NCBI GenBank assembly: GCA_011009095.1
Contig: VTPC01002345.1
Location: 212,563 to 276,562 of the forward strand
DNA length: 64,000 nt
Direction: 5' to 3'
Source: Ignelater luminosus
Lineage: Eukaryota > Arthropoda > Insecta > Coleoptera > Elateridae
Shown here: positions 1-12,094 of the stretch, piece by piece
Layout of the letters: the number at the start of each line of letters is the position of its first letter
Position numbering within the stretch: the stretch's first letter is position 1
Made by a program: the position numbers and the translations under genes
Notes under the pieces: model-generated
The model's database searches: none
Told to the model about the DNA's origin: nothing
What the model saw: the letters and a program-made list of their open reading frames with translations, nothing else

Positions 1-575
1 ATGGGGCGGATAAATGTTTTATATGTGTGGATGAGTGTTCGAGGGTGACAGCCCCGGAAGTTTCCGTGGAGCACGGATAGAATGGAGGTGCGTTTTTGGA
101 CGGTGTCGAGACACCTGTTCAGGTCGGCGTTCCAGTGGAGGGTGTAGGTGAACGTGCAGCCTAGATAGAGGATCGAAGGGGAGAGCTGGAGGCGAGAGCC
201 CCACAGGTCCAATTGGACGTCCCATTTTCGGCTGTTTACTTTAAATGGGTGACGGAATAAGATAGCCTGGGTCTTATTTGGGTTTGGTTTTATCCTCCAG
301 AGGCGGAGCCAGTTTTCCGGTCGTGCGAGGGCTCGAGCCAGATGACGGGATGCAACCGAGGCGTGGGGGCTGCTGGCCCAGAGGGCGGTGTCGTCGGCGT
401 ACTGGGTGATGCGGACGATTGAGGTGTGTGCTGGGGCGGGCTCGGGGCGTAGGATGTCGTGACAGTAGAGGATGAAGAGAATTGGCGAGAGGATGGATCC
501 TTGTGGTACCCCTGCCCTTAGAGTAAAGGGGTTGGAGAGGTGGCCTCCGACGCGTACTCTGTGCTGTCGAATGAT
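1..575 (-). mobile_element. Jockey-like non-LTR retrotransposon, reverse transcriptase fragment
   Basis: Read on the minus strand, this stretch translates as a continuous piece of reverse transcriptase. The finger/palm motif GVPQGSILSPILF lies near 510-475 and the catalytic box QYADDTALWA near 405-375. Further on comes IKPNPNKTQAILF, then YLGCTFT, and the thumb-like HPRTLIHTYKTFIRP near the left edge. Order and spacing are those of Jockey/R1-type elements. The reading runs off the window at base 1 and becomes unrelated upstream of about 575, so this is a 5'-truncated or internally broken copy. It is markedly more GC-rich than its surroundings, which suggests a fairly recent insertion. Confidence 0.85.
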
Positions 576-1150
576 ACGTTTAGAATCCTTTCCTTTTCTT
601 ATAATACGGCCTAAATGTCTGATGGGGGACACATGGTATGTTCACAGAAGTTGGTTTAGAAGGGAACTGCAATATCTGCACTGAATACAATAGCACGTAC
701 CAACTTCATATTAGCAAAGCCTAATTTGTTTGCTAGGTGAACTTTCGCTATCAATCATCTTTTATGTATGTCAGAATCTTCACACAAGCCGAAGGGCTAT
801 TTCGGGAACTGTAGTAATTAGTCAGAGCTCAGTTCGCAACATTTTGAAAGCAAATGTATTTCATCTCAGCTACGTTTACATTAGAGCAGCGTAAACATGT
901 TTCTCATTCGTATCAGTGTAGGTTAGTTTAGCACGTAACCGAAGAAGATTACTTTCAACGTATACGGTTTTGTCAATTTATTCCAAGATAATTAACAAGA
1001 AACCAAGTTAATAGACATAATTGTCGTTATTATTACCAAGAAAATTCTCACTGGACCAGGGAGAGTTACTTTCAACACGTTTTTTCTGTTAATGTTTGGT
1101 GTGAAATTCTTAGAGATGACATGCAAGTTTTGAAAATAGGTTAATAGCAA
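576..1150. other. Unassigned intergenic DNA
   Basis: No coding signal or repeat end is recognised. A 22-base stretch starting near 580 (TTTAGAATCCTTTCCTTTTC..) recurs near 8153, followed by loosely similar sequence, so this may be a scrap of an old dispersed repeat. Confidence 0.4.
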
Positions 1151-1159
1151 AAGGTGCAC

Positions 1160-1392
1160 TGCAGGCTTGGCCACCGTTTAGCCCTGATCTTACCCCTCCA
1201 GACTTCTTCCTTTGGGGTAAAGTGAGAAACGACGTGTACAAAAAATCAATTGAAAGTCTGGATCATTTTCGCACAAAAATAATTCGTTCATGCAGATCAC
1301 TTATGCCAGATATGTTACAGCGTGTAAGAAATTCCATCCGTATGCGAGATAAAAAATTCACCCTGTATGTTAAGGGTGAATTATTTTTCTAG
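1160..1392 (+). mobile_element. C-terminal remnant of a Tc1-like/DUF4817-type transposase
   Basis: The plus strand reads WPPFSPDLTPPDFFLWGKV followed by about 60 more residues and a TAG at 1390-1392. The SPDLTPxDFFLW signature holds the last catalytic acidic residue of the insect Tc1-like transposases that carry a DUF4817-type N-terminus. The upstream two thirds of the protein is absent. A related tail with the same signature lies near 46.9 kb. Confidence 0.75.
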
Positions 1393-1439
1393 AAAAAAGC
1401 TATTTACAAAAGGTTTGATAATGTCCCGAAACTAAATGA

Positions 1440-1850
1440 CAAAATTTTTTGCTTATTTGCGGAGAGATGTCATCTACAAGCAACGATCTTCGGTTATTAA
1501 TTTTCGTTGCGGCAAAATGATGTACGCCAAAAATATTTGAACTATTTCGCAAATAAGCAAAAACTTCCCTTTCAAGGGAAATTTGGAGTTTTTGTCGTCG
1601 AAAAAATACTTCAGTATTATTTAATTTTTTTGGCGCTAGCATTTGTATATCACTGTTAAAATCTAAAATTTTGAAAAGAACCATTGTATTGGTGAGAAAC
1701 GGAGAATAAAACCTTATCTAAGAGAGTGTGTGCGTGCGCGTGCGCGCGCGTGTGTGTATCTGCATAACCAATAATTTTAGATGTTTTGATTTACTGCAAC
1801 GGTTACAAAAAATTTCAAGGGAAACTGAAGAATTGTTTGAAACATAACTT
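1440..1850. repeat. Dispersed repeat with internal inverted arms, copy 1
   Basis: This segment matches 19040-19450 in direct orientation. Shared blocks include ACAAGCAACGATCTTC, GGCAAAAtGATG, ATTGGTGAGAA and TTTTAGATxxTTT. TTGCTTATTTGCG near 1448 is repeated in inverted orientation (CGCAAATAAGCAA) near 1549; the same arrangement, slightly decayed, is seen in copy 2. A foldback-style MITE is plausible but no terminal repeats are defined. Confidence 0.55.
1722..1757. repeat. GT/GC dinucleotide microsatellite
   Basis: Alternating purine-pyrimidine run GTGTGTGCGTGCGCGTGCGC.. then GTGTGTGT inside the dispersed repeat above; it is absent from copy 2 of that repeat. Confidence 0.8.
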
Positions 1851-1859
1851 GGATACAGT

Positions 1860-3110
1860 AAAAACTAGGAGCAATCGTAAACACTTTCGCGTGTCTCAAA
1901 AACTCAACCGTTTCCTAGAGTTTCATTTAAAATGAATAATCGGTATAAAATTTTCTACAGGCTTGTTACTCGAAGGTACTTACCATTCTACATAGTTTTG
2001 TGTTTGACATCGTTATCAAAAGAAAATTGTTAACACCACTGAAAAATCAAAAACATCTTTCTATTTTCGGAATCAGCAATGGACGTGGTACAAAATGTCG
2101 CTTTTGCATTTTTCTCGTAGCATGTGTCATTTTCGAGTACAGAGTTTTCGAAACTTTTCAAACTCAACGACTTATAGCAAGGGCATACGTTTGTTTGACA
2201 GAAATTAAGCCCATATTTCCCTAAAGTGGACCGATTCCGAGATACAGGATGCCAACGTGTAATTTAAATTTCTTGTTTTTAATTAAACTTTCTAACAAAA
2301 TATAATAAAAACAGAACTTGGAGATGGCTCACAGTCAAATACATCTACGAATAAATCAGTATCCCCACATTATATTTACACTGTTCTTATTATTTAAGGA
2401 TTGTACTCTTTTTCGCAAAATTTTAACGTTTAATTAGAATGCAAGTCTTTTTCATTAGTTATATCGAAAATCGAAATACATTTTTTTTCTTTTCTATCCA
2501 AACGAAAAGTCTAAACACTGAGCGCAATTGTGCATTGCCGTCTTGTAGAGATGGTAATGATTCGTCATAGTTTTATATTGCATTAGAATGTTAAGATTAA
2601 AACACAAGGTTATAAAAATAATTACACACATAAAATATTAGTTTATTTTAATCAAATCTAAACAATAAATACATCAATATTCAGAGAGAAGAAGAAACTT
2701 AAAATAATTTGCATAGAATTGAAAAACTGGTGTTAAACGATGCATTGCGAATATGGGAAACCCAATATTGAAAAAAACCTGGTTTCATGGAAAATCCAAA
2801 TTTGTAAAAATATCACACAATAGTATCGCGTCTAAGGTAAAAATGTGACATTGTGAAACGTAATTATACATGCAACATCCTTGAAGTAGGTACAATCACT
2901 TTTTGTACACTGGCAGTTTTAACAGCCATCTTTAATTATATTCTCTATCTGATGATTTGAAAGTTGGTTAATCCCGGTTAGCGTGAGCATAATATAAATA
3001 TTTAAAATTCTAGTACGTAATCCTCGTTATTTAGTACTTGCAACTGCTTATGGTTTAGGCAGATAGAGTGTTATCACTTCCTCTGTTAATGGAAAAACAA
3101 TATTATAGTT
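1860..3110. other. Unassigned intergenic DNA
   Basis: AT-rich, with no recognisable gene or repeat end. The last coding exon expected downstream of the PTGR relic at 3.1 kb was looked for here and is not present. Confidence 0.4.
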
Positions 3111-3116
3111 TTACGT

Positions 3117-4030
3117 CTTTAGGTAAATGTAATTAAATCAGCATTGTAACTTGAAATTGATCCGCACACTGAAACCCGTCCAAATAGATTCATTTGACTT
3201 AAAACGGTGCTAGAAATCTAGCCACCAACCTGAATTGAGAAAAAATATATTATTAGAAAAACAAATAGTATCAAGTCGATTCTTACATTATCAAAGTAGC
3301 GATCGACTCCACTGGGTGCATATTGAGCCAAAGTTTTTGCCAAATACAGTCTTTTATTATTAATGAAATGGTCGAAACCTAATTCATCTACAAGCCATTT
3401 TCCTTTTTTGTCATCCCCAGCAATACCAATAACTATACAGCTTTTAATTTTTGCAATTTTGGTTTACAAATTTTTAGAAATTCAAACTATGCTGTACTCC
3501 TAAAATAAAGCATTTGGATAGTAAAATCGTAAATTCAAGAAAGGAAAGTCTCTACCCTGGCATTCCTAATATTCCAAGAAGAAGTGAAAGGGGTAGCTGT
3601 CCTAAATCAGGAAGGGTTTCAATTGATAATTCATGGCCAAGCAAAACAGAGAGTTCTCCTATATCAAGAACGATTTGCGTTGACGACGTGTCTGATTTAG
3701 CTGTCTTCTCATCTGTTATTGTAATAGAGCGCCATCTCAAGTTGCTCACTACGTATCTTCCAATCGGGTTTTCCTTGAAATTGCTTTCAATTATTCTTTG
3801 TGAACATAAAACTTGATTAATAAAAAACCACATTAGAATACGTGCTGAGAATGTTTTTCTTAAATAGGATTAGTTGGCAATTCTTGCTGGTGTTGATTTG
3901 AATATGAGTCAATTATTACGTATTTTAACCCTGACTGTTGAGTATATCAAGAATGCAATTACTTCACAACTTGAGCTCCTATTAAAACTGCCTCCTATTC
4001 GAGTCCAGGTTCAAAGAGGCGCATATGCAG
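3117..4030 (-). pseudogene. PTGR1-like relic (copy 0), NADPH motif deleted
   Basis: Four exon-equivalents of the family remain: exon 5 (3117-3229), exon 4 (3288-3499), exon 3 (3556-3795) and a truncated exon 2 (about 3958-4030). It is closest to the copy at 26-27.5 kb, sharing the same 19-residue insertion in exon 3. Lesions seen: exon 4 is 62 bp shorter than in every other copy, and the missing piece carries the glycine-rich AAGAVG dinucleotide-binding motif; exon 5 has a TAG at 3218-3220 where the paralogue has GAA, one extra base and no GT donor. Exon 6, exon 1 and the rest of exon 2 are gone; similarity stops abruptly at about 4030, short of a mariner. It is clearly dead. Confidence 0.9.
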
Positions 4031-4291
4031 GGTGGAAACGATTAAATATCTCAAGAAATACACTTCGGATTAAAATGCTACGAAATACGCGTTTTTTTAT
4101 TTTCAAAGATCGATTCAAGCTTGACACGTGAAAACCACCTATACCCCTACTTGGGGTGGAGTGGAATCCATACTGGAGTTGGTAAAATGATATATGTTTT
4201 TCAAAATAATGTGAAATTTGCTGTTTAAGTACCGTTCCAAAAATCGATTATTGGTACCAGTGATATAAGTCTGTAGTTATTAAACCAGGAA
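4031..4291. other. Unassigned sequence between PTGR relic and mariner
   Basis: PTGR exon 2 homology breaks at about 4030 and the readable mariner coding begins at 4292. The interval contains no recognisable motif and may hold remains of the insertion or deletion that removed exon 1. Confidence 0.4.
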
Positions 4292-5221
4292 TTACTTATA
4301 TACATTCATGTTAGGAAACAAGAAAAAGTCGCAGGAAGCCAGACCGGGTGAATACGGGGGGTGCGGCAGCAATTCATAACGCAATTCATGCAGTTTGGCG
4401 GCGACAACTCCGGATGAATGTGCTGGTGCGTTATCGTGGTGAAACAGCACCTTCTTTTTCGCCAAATGCGGCCGTGTCTCCTTCAATTTTTTGTCGAAGC
4501 TGTCTAATAGCTCACTGTAGTATTGTCCAGTGATCGTTTTTCCTTTTTCTAAAAAATCCATGACGATGACGCCGTTCGCATCCCAAAAAATCGTCGCCAT
4601 GACCTTTCCGGCCGATGTAACCATCTTCGCCTTCTTTGGAGCAGATTCACCGGGAGAAATCCATTGTTTTGATTGTTGCTTAGTTTCTGGTGTGTAATGA
4701 TGAATCCAGGTTTCATCAACGGTGACAACTCGACGCAAAAACTCCTTCGGATTTCGCTTAAATTGCTCCAAACACTGCTTCGAAGTTAACAGCCGCATCC
4801 GCTTGTTGTCCACCGTTAGCAATCGCGGCACCCATCGCGCCGACAATTTTTTCATCGCCAACTTATCATGTAAAATATTAATTGCCGTTCCGGTCGACAC
4901 ACCTACGGCCTCTGCTACTTCACGCACTTTCGTTCGTCGATCAGCGAGAATCATGTCGTGGACTTTTTGAATGATTTCCTCGGTAACCACGTCTGCCGGG
5001 CGTCCTCGTCGCTCCTCATCAAAAACGGATGTTCGCCCACGTTTAAATTCGTTGAACCAATATCTAGCTGTGGTCATAGATGGCGAAGTGTCTCCATAAA
5101 CAGCATCCAACTTTGCTTTTATCTCCTCGCATTTTTTCCCATCCAAAAACAGAAAGCGAATTACCGAACGATACTGCTCTTTTTCCATCTTAGCTAAAAT
5201 CACGAAACACGTCTTACTCAA
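4292..5221 (-). mobile_element. Mariner transposase, nearly full ORF, C-terminus truncated
   Basis: A 309-residue open frame. The N-terminal paired-type HTH region (about residues 12-130, including YWFNEFKRGRTSV and GRP) is followed by the DDE catalytic domain. Catalytic residues are D169 (TVDETWIHHY), D263 (HHDNAPAH) and D298 (SCDFFLFPN), 34 residues between the last two, which is the mariner DD34D pattern. PTGR relic sequence lies downstream. Mariner transposases usually run to about 345 residues; here the frame ends soon after FLFPN, so roughly 35 C-terminal residues and the 3' TIR are missing. The usual PDLAP motif reads PGLAS. Long open frame but probably inactive. The 5' flank runs to about 5375, where TTTAGGCGGTTCAGTAAGTA on the minus strand resembles a mariner end. 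Confidence 0.93.
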
Positions 5222-5375
5222 ATGGCTGTCAAATCCAAACTAACCTATCAATCAGTCTGCAATTTGTTATACCGTCGTTTGATAGATGGCAGCACACGAT
5301 GATGACACCAACTTCCCTCAGGAACGCCTTCTGTCGTCAAACATGGGTACTTACTGAACCGCCTAAATACGTATT

Positions 5376-7313
5376 AGCAGTATTACTGTTAAATCTTTAA
5401 TGTTTGGGGTGGGTTAGCAGTAATAACCACGGTCTTTGGGTACTTGCGTTAAATTTCTTTGTCCAGGAACAGTCAGTAACTGTTGTCCATGAAGCAGCTA
5501 TTCAATGGTGACAGTAACACAATAGATACTGCAAGTGATTGGAGAAAAAGAACCAGCATGGTTTAACGCTTAATGTTAATATTATTTGCGACTACCTATT
5601 GTACACAGGTACGTCATAGAGTGCCCTCAAATCCTGCTTATTTGCGAAAGCAAACTTAATTATTCATTGGGGCTGAGAGAAACGTATTGTATGCACCATG
5701 GAGAGTAAAGTTCGTTAATCTCTTGACTGGAATATGCTCTCGGCTTCTTTCGATTGTCTCCAGCGACAACCAATACTGTAATTAACGCCTCAGTTTACTT
5801 TCTTAGTGCATAAATAACTATTTCTAATATAATTTAAGTTAGGGGATCGTATTTTATTTGGTTGATTAATTTACATATATATGTATAGCTATACTTCATT
5901 TTGCTTTACTTACCTTCCGACATCACTGGCAGCTGGCAGTTAGTTGTTCCGCCATTCCAATCGACAATATATTTCGCATCTTGCCCAAAAAGGTTGTTTA
6001 GTAAAGTTATCGTCGCACTTTAATTAACGAATATTTTTCCCAAATTCGTATGAACTGAGATAAAAAGACTACACGTCACATATCTATCTTTTATGCAGTT
6101 TTTGCATGTCACCACAAAAAGGTGACATGTGAAACGTATAGCTTATTATAAATTGCCTAATAAATTTAAGAGTAAGTATTACATTTTCTAAAACGGGATA
6201 CCTATTCTAATAAAGGGGTGCCTCTAAACATAAAGAAAATGAAAACTCCAGGGGATTCCTGATTAATCTCACAGTATAGAATTCTGCACAAAGATATGCA
6301 AGTGATCAGCTACTCATGACTAAAACGATATTCAGAACATTTAAAATATAACTTGATCCTACTAACAGCTTAAATTCTGCTTATTGCTTTTTTAAATAAA
6401 TTAAATGTATTAATTCAGCACGCTTCATTTACATAATTTGACGAACTATTGAAAAAGCCCACAAGTTGCAACAATGCTTGAACAATTTTTAGAAGTAGTT
6501 TTAATTTATTTTGGCAGATTTAATTGTCAACACCTTAGGCAATAAATCATCCCGAGTAATCATAAACCAAAAAAAAACAGCTAAAGCATTTTAGAAATCA
6601 GGAAATCAGTTGACTTGACTCCTGGAGTTTCTCAAATGTCCGATTCTGTAAGAAAGTGCGTACTTCGAACCTCGCACCTGTTCGAGTACTTTAGTAGAGT
6701 AGACATTGACATCGCGTGTATCACAAGATTTAGTAAAGTTGTATGTGATGATTTAGTTTTGATATGCATGTCATAATTGAAAAGGTTAACAGTACAAGGA
6801 CAAACAATTAACAAACCGGTGATCCAGATGAGTGAATATCCTAATGAATATGCTTTTGTATGTTGGTAAGCAAAAATTCTGTTTCAACTAATAAAACAAA
6901 ATTGAGTATAATAAAACATAGCATAAGTTTCGAATTGTTCTAAATGCTTTTATATTTTACAAACTTTTAACAACTGTTTCCCACAAAGCTTTAAAATTAA
7001 AATTTTAAAATTGGCCAAAAATTTATTCTTCAACATAAAGAGCTTATGCTTTTCTTAGAGTTCAGTATTCTGTTTATCGTCTGTATTTCTGAATTTTGTC
7101 AGTTTGCCACTTATGAAGAGTTTTCCTTCTTTGCATCACATCTAGATACACAATTATTCAAGGTTAATTTGAAATAATAATTCCTTTCTTATAAGAATAA
7201 TTGTCGTCCTGACATTGCAGGGTACTTATGTAACAAAGGTTACCAATTAATATTATCTTTAAACAAAATTTAACAAGATATAAAAAATGACGCGTTTAAA
7301 CTATAAAGCTACA
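5376..7313. other. Unassigned intergenic DNA
   Basis: AT-rich with only short, unconvincing open frames. No repeat end, gene motif or RNA gene was recognised. Confidence 0.4.
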
Positions 7314-7315
7314 TA

Positions 7316-7626
7316 CAGGGTCGCTAAAAAGTATGGAAACACGCTACCCCCGCAGAAACGGTAAGTAATAGACAAATGGAATTTGGAGAGCTTAAAGTAG
7401 GTATTCTTTGCCATGTTTTGCGAAGGGGATTAAAAACAAATCTTCAATTTTTTTCGTACGGTTGCCATCTTGAATTTATTTAAATGGATCACCCTGTATA
7501 TGACCCCATATTTCGATGGGGATTTCTAAGGCGAATTGAATAATATAAGGGTTGCTATACTTATCTTTAAAAGTTTTGGAGATAATCACTATTCTTTTGT
7601 CTTTTCCATACTTTTTAGCTACCCTG
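7316..7626. mobile_element. MITE with 24-bp TIRs and TA target duplication
   Basis: The left end CAGGGTCGCTAAAAAGTATG.. at 7316 is mirrored by the right end ..CATACTTTTTAGCTACCCTG at 7626, with one mismatch in 24. TA lies on both outer sides (7314-7315 and 7627-7628), as expected for Tc1/mariner-type insertion. The 311-bp body has no coding capacity. Internal blocks (CCTGTATATGACCCCATAT, TAAGGGTTGCTATACTTAT) recur in the larger relative at 19.5-20.5 kb. Confidence 0.85.
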
Positions 7627-7628
7627 TA

Positions 7629-9660
7629 CACCATTCCAACCTTAAACTGGGACCAAACAATTTTAAGTTAAGAACAATCAATTTCTAATCGGAATAATCA
7701 GCTTAAGTTGAGATCAATGATTTTCGAATTGAAATCAATCAACTTGATATTGAGACTAATTCGAACTCAATTTAGAGTTGATTGGTCTTTTTTACTTTTT
7801 AACTTTGTATAGCACTTACTGTGGTCTTATTAGTAATATTAATAGACTAGAAATTGCCTGTTCATGTATGAATTAAACGTGATATTTAATTTCAAATAGC
7901 GGCGATAAGTGAAATCTAAAATAAAGTCAAAAAACGTTAAAGAAAATAGGCCGCTATCTTTGTGGTCGTAGGAAAAGAAGTGTACAGAACTGGTTAGAAA
8001 TTATTGAATACTTGAATATAAACACAAAATTGCTTTATTGATTTAGATTTGCTTTAGTCGTCATATACTAATTTCTTTTAAAAGTGATTTAGTATACTTA
8101 CTACTTAGGTATCTCTTTTCTTATTTCTAGGCAACTTACTTCATGATGAAATCTTTAGAATCCTTTCCTTTTCTTGCAATATAATCCAGATTTTTGATAA
8201 TTTAACGTATCAACTTCGTTTGCTCGAAACAAAAAAGTTCATGTTAGTTAAGCCACATTCGCTTACCAGGTTAGCTTTTGTTAGTCATCTTGTGTGTTAG
8301 AAATTAAATCTACACTTACAAGTTGTTTTTTGCCATTTTCAGAGATGATAGCATGGAAATGTTTTTCAAAATTAAATATTTTGACGGTTTTCTTTTATCG
8401 AAATTTATCACTTTTGAATATCAACAAGTTTTACATAATGCTTATTCCGTTCTACTGGATACTCGAAATCATCTTATTTAATTATACCAAAACCATGTTT
8501 ACTTTCAAATATGGTGTCGTATAGTTCAAATCATTCACAATCTAGTGTTACATAGTATCCTGAATACACATTCATTATACATAGAAAACCCAATCAAAAG
8601 CAAAATGAAAAAGCTTCTATAAAAATAAAACTTTATTACATTTTATTATAAAAAACAATCTTCTTATCTACTGATAACAACTTCAGTATCCACATAACAA
8701 GATTTAACAACGTCCTCTAGGTATTTTAACATTACATAGATAATAAAATACCAATTCTTAGTTCTACGTTTCTTTAAATATGCTAGATAGTAAATATTTA
8801 TATATATATATATATATATTGGCTATTATTAGAAATCGATAATCATTTGACAATAAAATTGTAACAAGTATTTTTATAACAAAGTTAATTAATGTTTTGG
8901 TATTTATATATACTTTATTATATCATTCAGAATTGTGTGAACAGTTTTCATCATTAAAAAAGTTTTACTTGTATTGTTATTAGTTTGATAGATGTACAGA
9001 GAATTCTTAAAAAAGCTTAGTTTAGCAAGAAAATGTATTTAAATACTATATAAATAATAAATATTATTATTATATAATATAAATAAAAACGTACAAATAA
9101 GAATTAATAATAATACAAGTCATTCTAATCACAGACAGAATCAAATCAACCACTATCAGAGAGAACAATAATTTAACATTGTACATATATCTACTATGTA
9201 ATAAAAGCTTTCAATAGATCTATTGGATGGGTGAATTGAGAAACTTGTATACTTAATTGATAAAGATCCATCCATCCAACTACAGCAAATAACGTGCTTA
9301 AAAACTATTTACAAAACCTTAACAATGAAAAGATCTAGAAGCATGTTAATGCAAATACAATACTCTTATTAAGGCAACCAAAGAAGTACAAGGGAAGTGC
9401 AAAATTTTCATTACTGATTAGTGAATTATGGACATTTATATACTACGTCCATATCTTCTTGATTCTTATATCAATATTTTTGTATATATTTTGTTGGTAT
9501 ATATTTTTATTTATTGTATGCTTTTTTAAAATATGATAGGCTGTAACATTTACAAATCGCTTACGGTGCATTAAAACTACAGATCTTGGTGAATCAATAC
9601 GTTGGTAGCAAATAGATCCCCGTTGGAAAATTAAGAAATTGTCAATCTCCACTTTTTTTA
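7629..9660. other. Unassigned AT-rich intergenic DNA
   Basis: No gene recognised. A (TA)n run lies near 8798-8817. The open frame at 8294-8524 has no family features and sits in skewed AT-rich sequence, so it was not called. Confidence 0.4.
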
Positions 9661-9664
9661 TAAA

Positions 9665-9845
9665 TGTTACCGGACAAACCCGAAATCCGGATATTCTAGT
9701 ATTGACTAGGACAAACGCAAAGCTCCTGCACTCTCTAGGAACAACACAAATTTCCTAGGCCAAACGCGGAGTGCCAGACTAATTCAGGAACAACTGATTT
9801 TAGAGAAAGAAATTTTAATTTGTCCTAAAATTTCCAGGCAGAACT
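9665..9845 (+). repeat. Ginger element left terminal inverted repeat
   Basis: Inverted counterpart of 11910-12090. Homology runs from TGTTACCGGACA to about GGCAGAACT. It contains short internal direct motifs such as CTAGGA and CTAGG. Confidence 0.9.
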
Positions 9846-10031
9846 AGAAGTTATTTAAGTTACCTAGGATAAACTAGGTATGCCTGCTCGACTTAGAATA
9901 AACCCGTTTCGAATTTTGGAAACCGCATTTGCGCATCGTGTGACTTGGACGAGCTTGTGTACTGTGATAATAGATTTTGTCGATTATTCCTTATGTCCGA
10001 GTTAAAATGAAAAGATAAATTTATTCAAACC

Positions 10032-11533
10032 ATGATAGACCGAGATACGAAGTCTTCGACACATTTTACTGTGCTTACAAAAGCTCAATACAACAGCTTA
10101 TTAGAAGAGGTATGCAGACCATTGATTTGAGGTTATAACCGAGGAGTGTGCCACTCGTAGCATTAATAAGTTTTAGTTGTTTAATTAATTCCCAAGCTAT
10201 ATAATTATTATCAAACAAATAAAACACCTATCAAAAATCTAAAGCCAGTTGCGAAAAAGGTGGTTTTGCAGTATAGTCGATTGAGACGATTTGATGTTAT
10301 TAAAATAAACGGAAACAAAAAACTAATTGCTAAATCATCAGAAAACGACATACGTTATTTTTTGCCTATTGATAAGGTGTTTGATGCTATCGATAGTGCA
10401 CATCGCGCAGTTGGGCATGGTGGAAGGAATAGATTACTTTTCGAAACGAGCAAAAAGTATGCAAACATAACAAAAGAAATGATAAACCTGTTTTTACCCA
10501 TGTGTGAAAGTTGTCATATGAAACGAACAAAAAAAAAGAAGGATTTAGTTTCTAGACTAATTTTGCATAATCAAATGAATAGTCGCTGTCAGGTCGACCT
10601 AATAGATATGCAACCACAAAGTGATGCAGGTAACAAATTCATAATGGTGTATCAGGATCACCTAAAGGAATTTGTTATTCTGAGAGCTGTTCGCACTAAA
10701 ACAGCTGAAGAAGTAGCATATCACTTAGTTGATATTTTTACGCTCTTTGGTGCTCCTTCTGTATTCCGATAATGGACGCGAATTTGTCAACAAAGTAATT
10801 AATGAGTGGCCAGAACTAAGGTTAGTGCACGGCAAACCTCAACATAGCCAAAGCCAAGGTTCCGTTGAGAGAGCCAATCAAGATGTAGAAAACATGTTGA
10901 CAACGTGGCTAAAGGTCAACAACACTCTAAAATAGACAGAAGGACTTAAGTTTGTACAATTTATGAAGAACAGAGCGCTGCACTCAGGCATCAGCATGTC
11001 ACCCTACAAGGCCATGTTTAGTGTGGAGCCCAGAGTTGGGCAGATTATGACTAAATTGAGCGAGGAAGTTATTTTCGATTTACACACCAAGGAAGACTTA
11101 GAAAAAGTCATATTATTGACAAGTTCGGGCAAGACAGAATCAGAGAAACGACGAAGAAGTGACAGTGGAAGTGGAAAAGGAAGAGGTAGGTAGTCATGAT
11201 GAGGATGACCAATATGATCAATATGACGTCAGTAATATTGCAACAGCTAGGAAGAGAGCTTCACTTTCTCTACGAAAGCAGGCCAAAAAAATAAAGCAAT
11301 CAAGAGACAAGCTGCATCCACCAGCTAATATTGGCGACAATGTGACAGTGCCCATACCAGATGTAGATAAAGCAAGAGGAAGTTTACGTAATATCATGGC
11401 CGTAGTTTTAAACGTGACAGACGGTAATTTATATAAGCTAGGTACTAAAGACGGTTGTTTAAAACAGCTGTATGCGCGATCAGAATTGTTGTTATACATT
11501 ATCATGGAGATTGATTTTATTATAACACAATAA
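10032..11533 (+). pseudogene. Ginger transposase (KRBA2-like integrase), frameshifted
   Basis: Exon 1 (10032-10109) starts MIDRDTKSSTHF and ends at a GTATGC donor; exon 2 starts at 10272 after TTTTGCAG, in phase. Exon 2 carries the HHCC zinc-binding module (HRAVGHGG .. MCESCH) and the integrase core: first D in CQVDLIDM, second D in YSDNGREF, E in GSVERANQD. The tail (ATARKRASLSLRKQA.., GDNVTVPIPDVDKARG) matches the C-terminal region of KRAB-A-domain-containing protein 2-like integrases. Breaks: a frame change near 10760 just before the second D, a TAG near 10932, and another frame change near 11160-11190. All three catalytic acids survive, but one intact protein cannot be read. It acts, or acted, as the element's cut-and-paste transposase. 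Confidence 0.85.
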
Positions 11534-11909
11534 TTAGTAATTTTAAGTATTATGTTTGATTTCTTTTCGTAATAGTTCTAGTAAGTACCTACCTATTGTT
11601 TATTTTTTATAATTGTCGTATTGTAAAACATTTGTTATTTTAGTTATTTTCATCGATATATTTAGTTATTTTTTTACTGGTATCAGATAAAAATTAAAAT
11701 CATAATTATTCTTAAGGATTTCACAATATTTAATATTCATAGGTAAAATTCCAAGATTGTTTTGGCTATCGTAATTTGAAGAATTAAAGTTCAAATCATT
11801 CGTTAGTTTTGTTATTTTTGATAATCTTGTAAACTTTTTCTTACTGGCACCAAATAAATCAATAATCAAAATTAAAACTAGTTTATCCTGTTGAGTTCAA
11901 GTTACTTTC

Positions 11910-12090
11910 AGTTCTGCCTGAAAATTTTAGGCCAAACTAGAATTTCCTTTTTTAAAATCAGTTATTCCTGAATTAGTCTGGCACTCCGCGTTTGGCCTAA
12001 AAAATTTGCATTGTTCCTAGGGAGTGCAGGAGCTTTACGTTTCTCCTAGTCAATACTAGAATATCCGGATTTCGGGTTTGTCCGGTAACA
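11910..12090 (-). repeat. Ginger element right terminal inverted repeat
   Basis: Inverted counterpart of 9665-9845, ending ..GTCCGGTAACA at 12090, followed by the TAAA duplication. Confidence 0.9.
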
Positions 12091-12094
12091 TAAA

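Larger units (their letters stand above)
9665..12090 (+). mobile_element. Ginger-type integrase DNA transposon, complete ends
   Basis: A 2,426-bp element with terminal inverted repeats of about 181 bp (9665-9845 and 11910-12090). The outer 47 bases are identical, beginning TGTTACCGGACAAACCCGAA; the rest is about 90% alike. It is flanked by a 4-bp target duplication TAAA (9661-9664 and 12091-12094). Its only gene is a retroviral/Gypsy-like integrase, with no reverse transcriptase, protease or LTR. TGT..ACA ends, long TIRs, 4-bp duplications and a lone integrase are the defining traits of the Ginger cut-and-paste group. The good TIR match suggests modest age, although the gene is frameshifted. 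Confidence 0.9.

Noticed and set aside
576..780. Similarity between about 580-780 and 8153-8310
   Set aside because: Only a 22-base exact match and loose resemblance beyond it. Too weak to define a repeat family.
8294..8524. 76-codon open frame, hydrophobic
   Set aside because: AT-driven composition, no family motif, no splice context.
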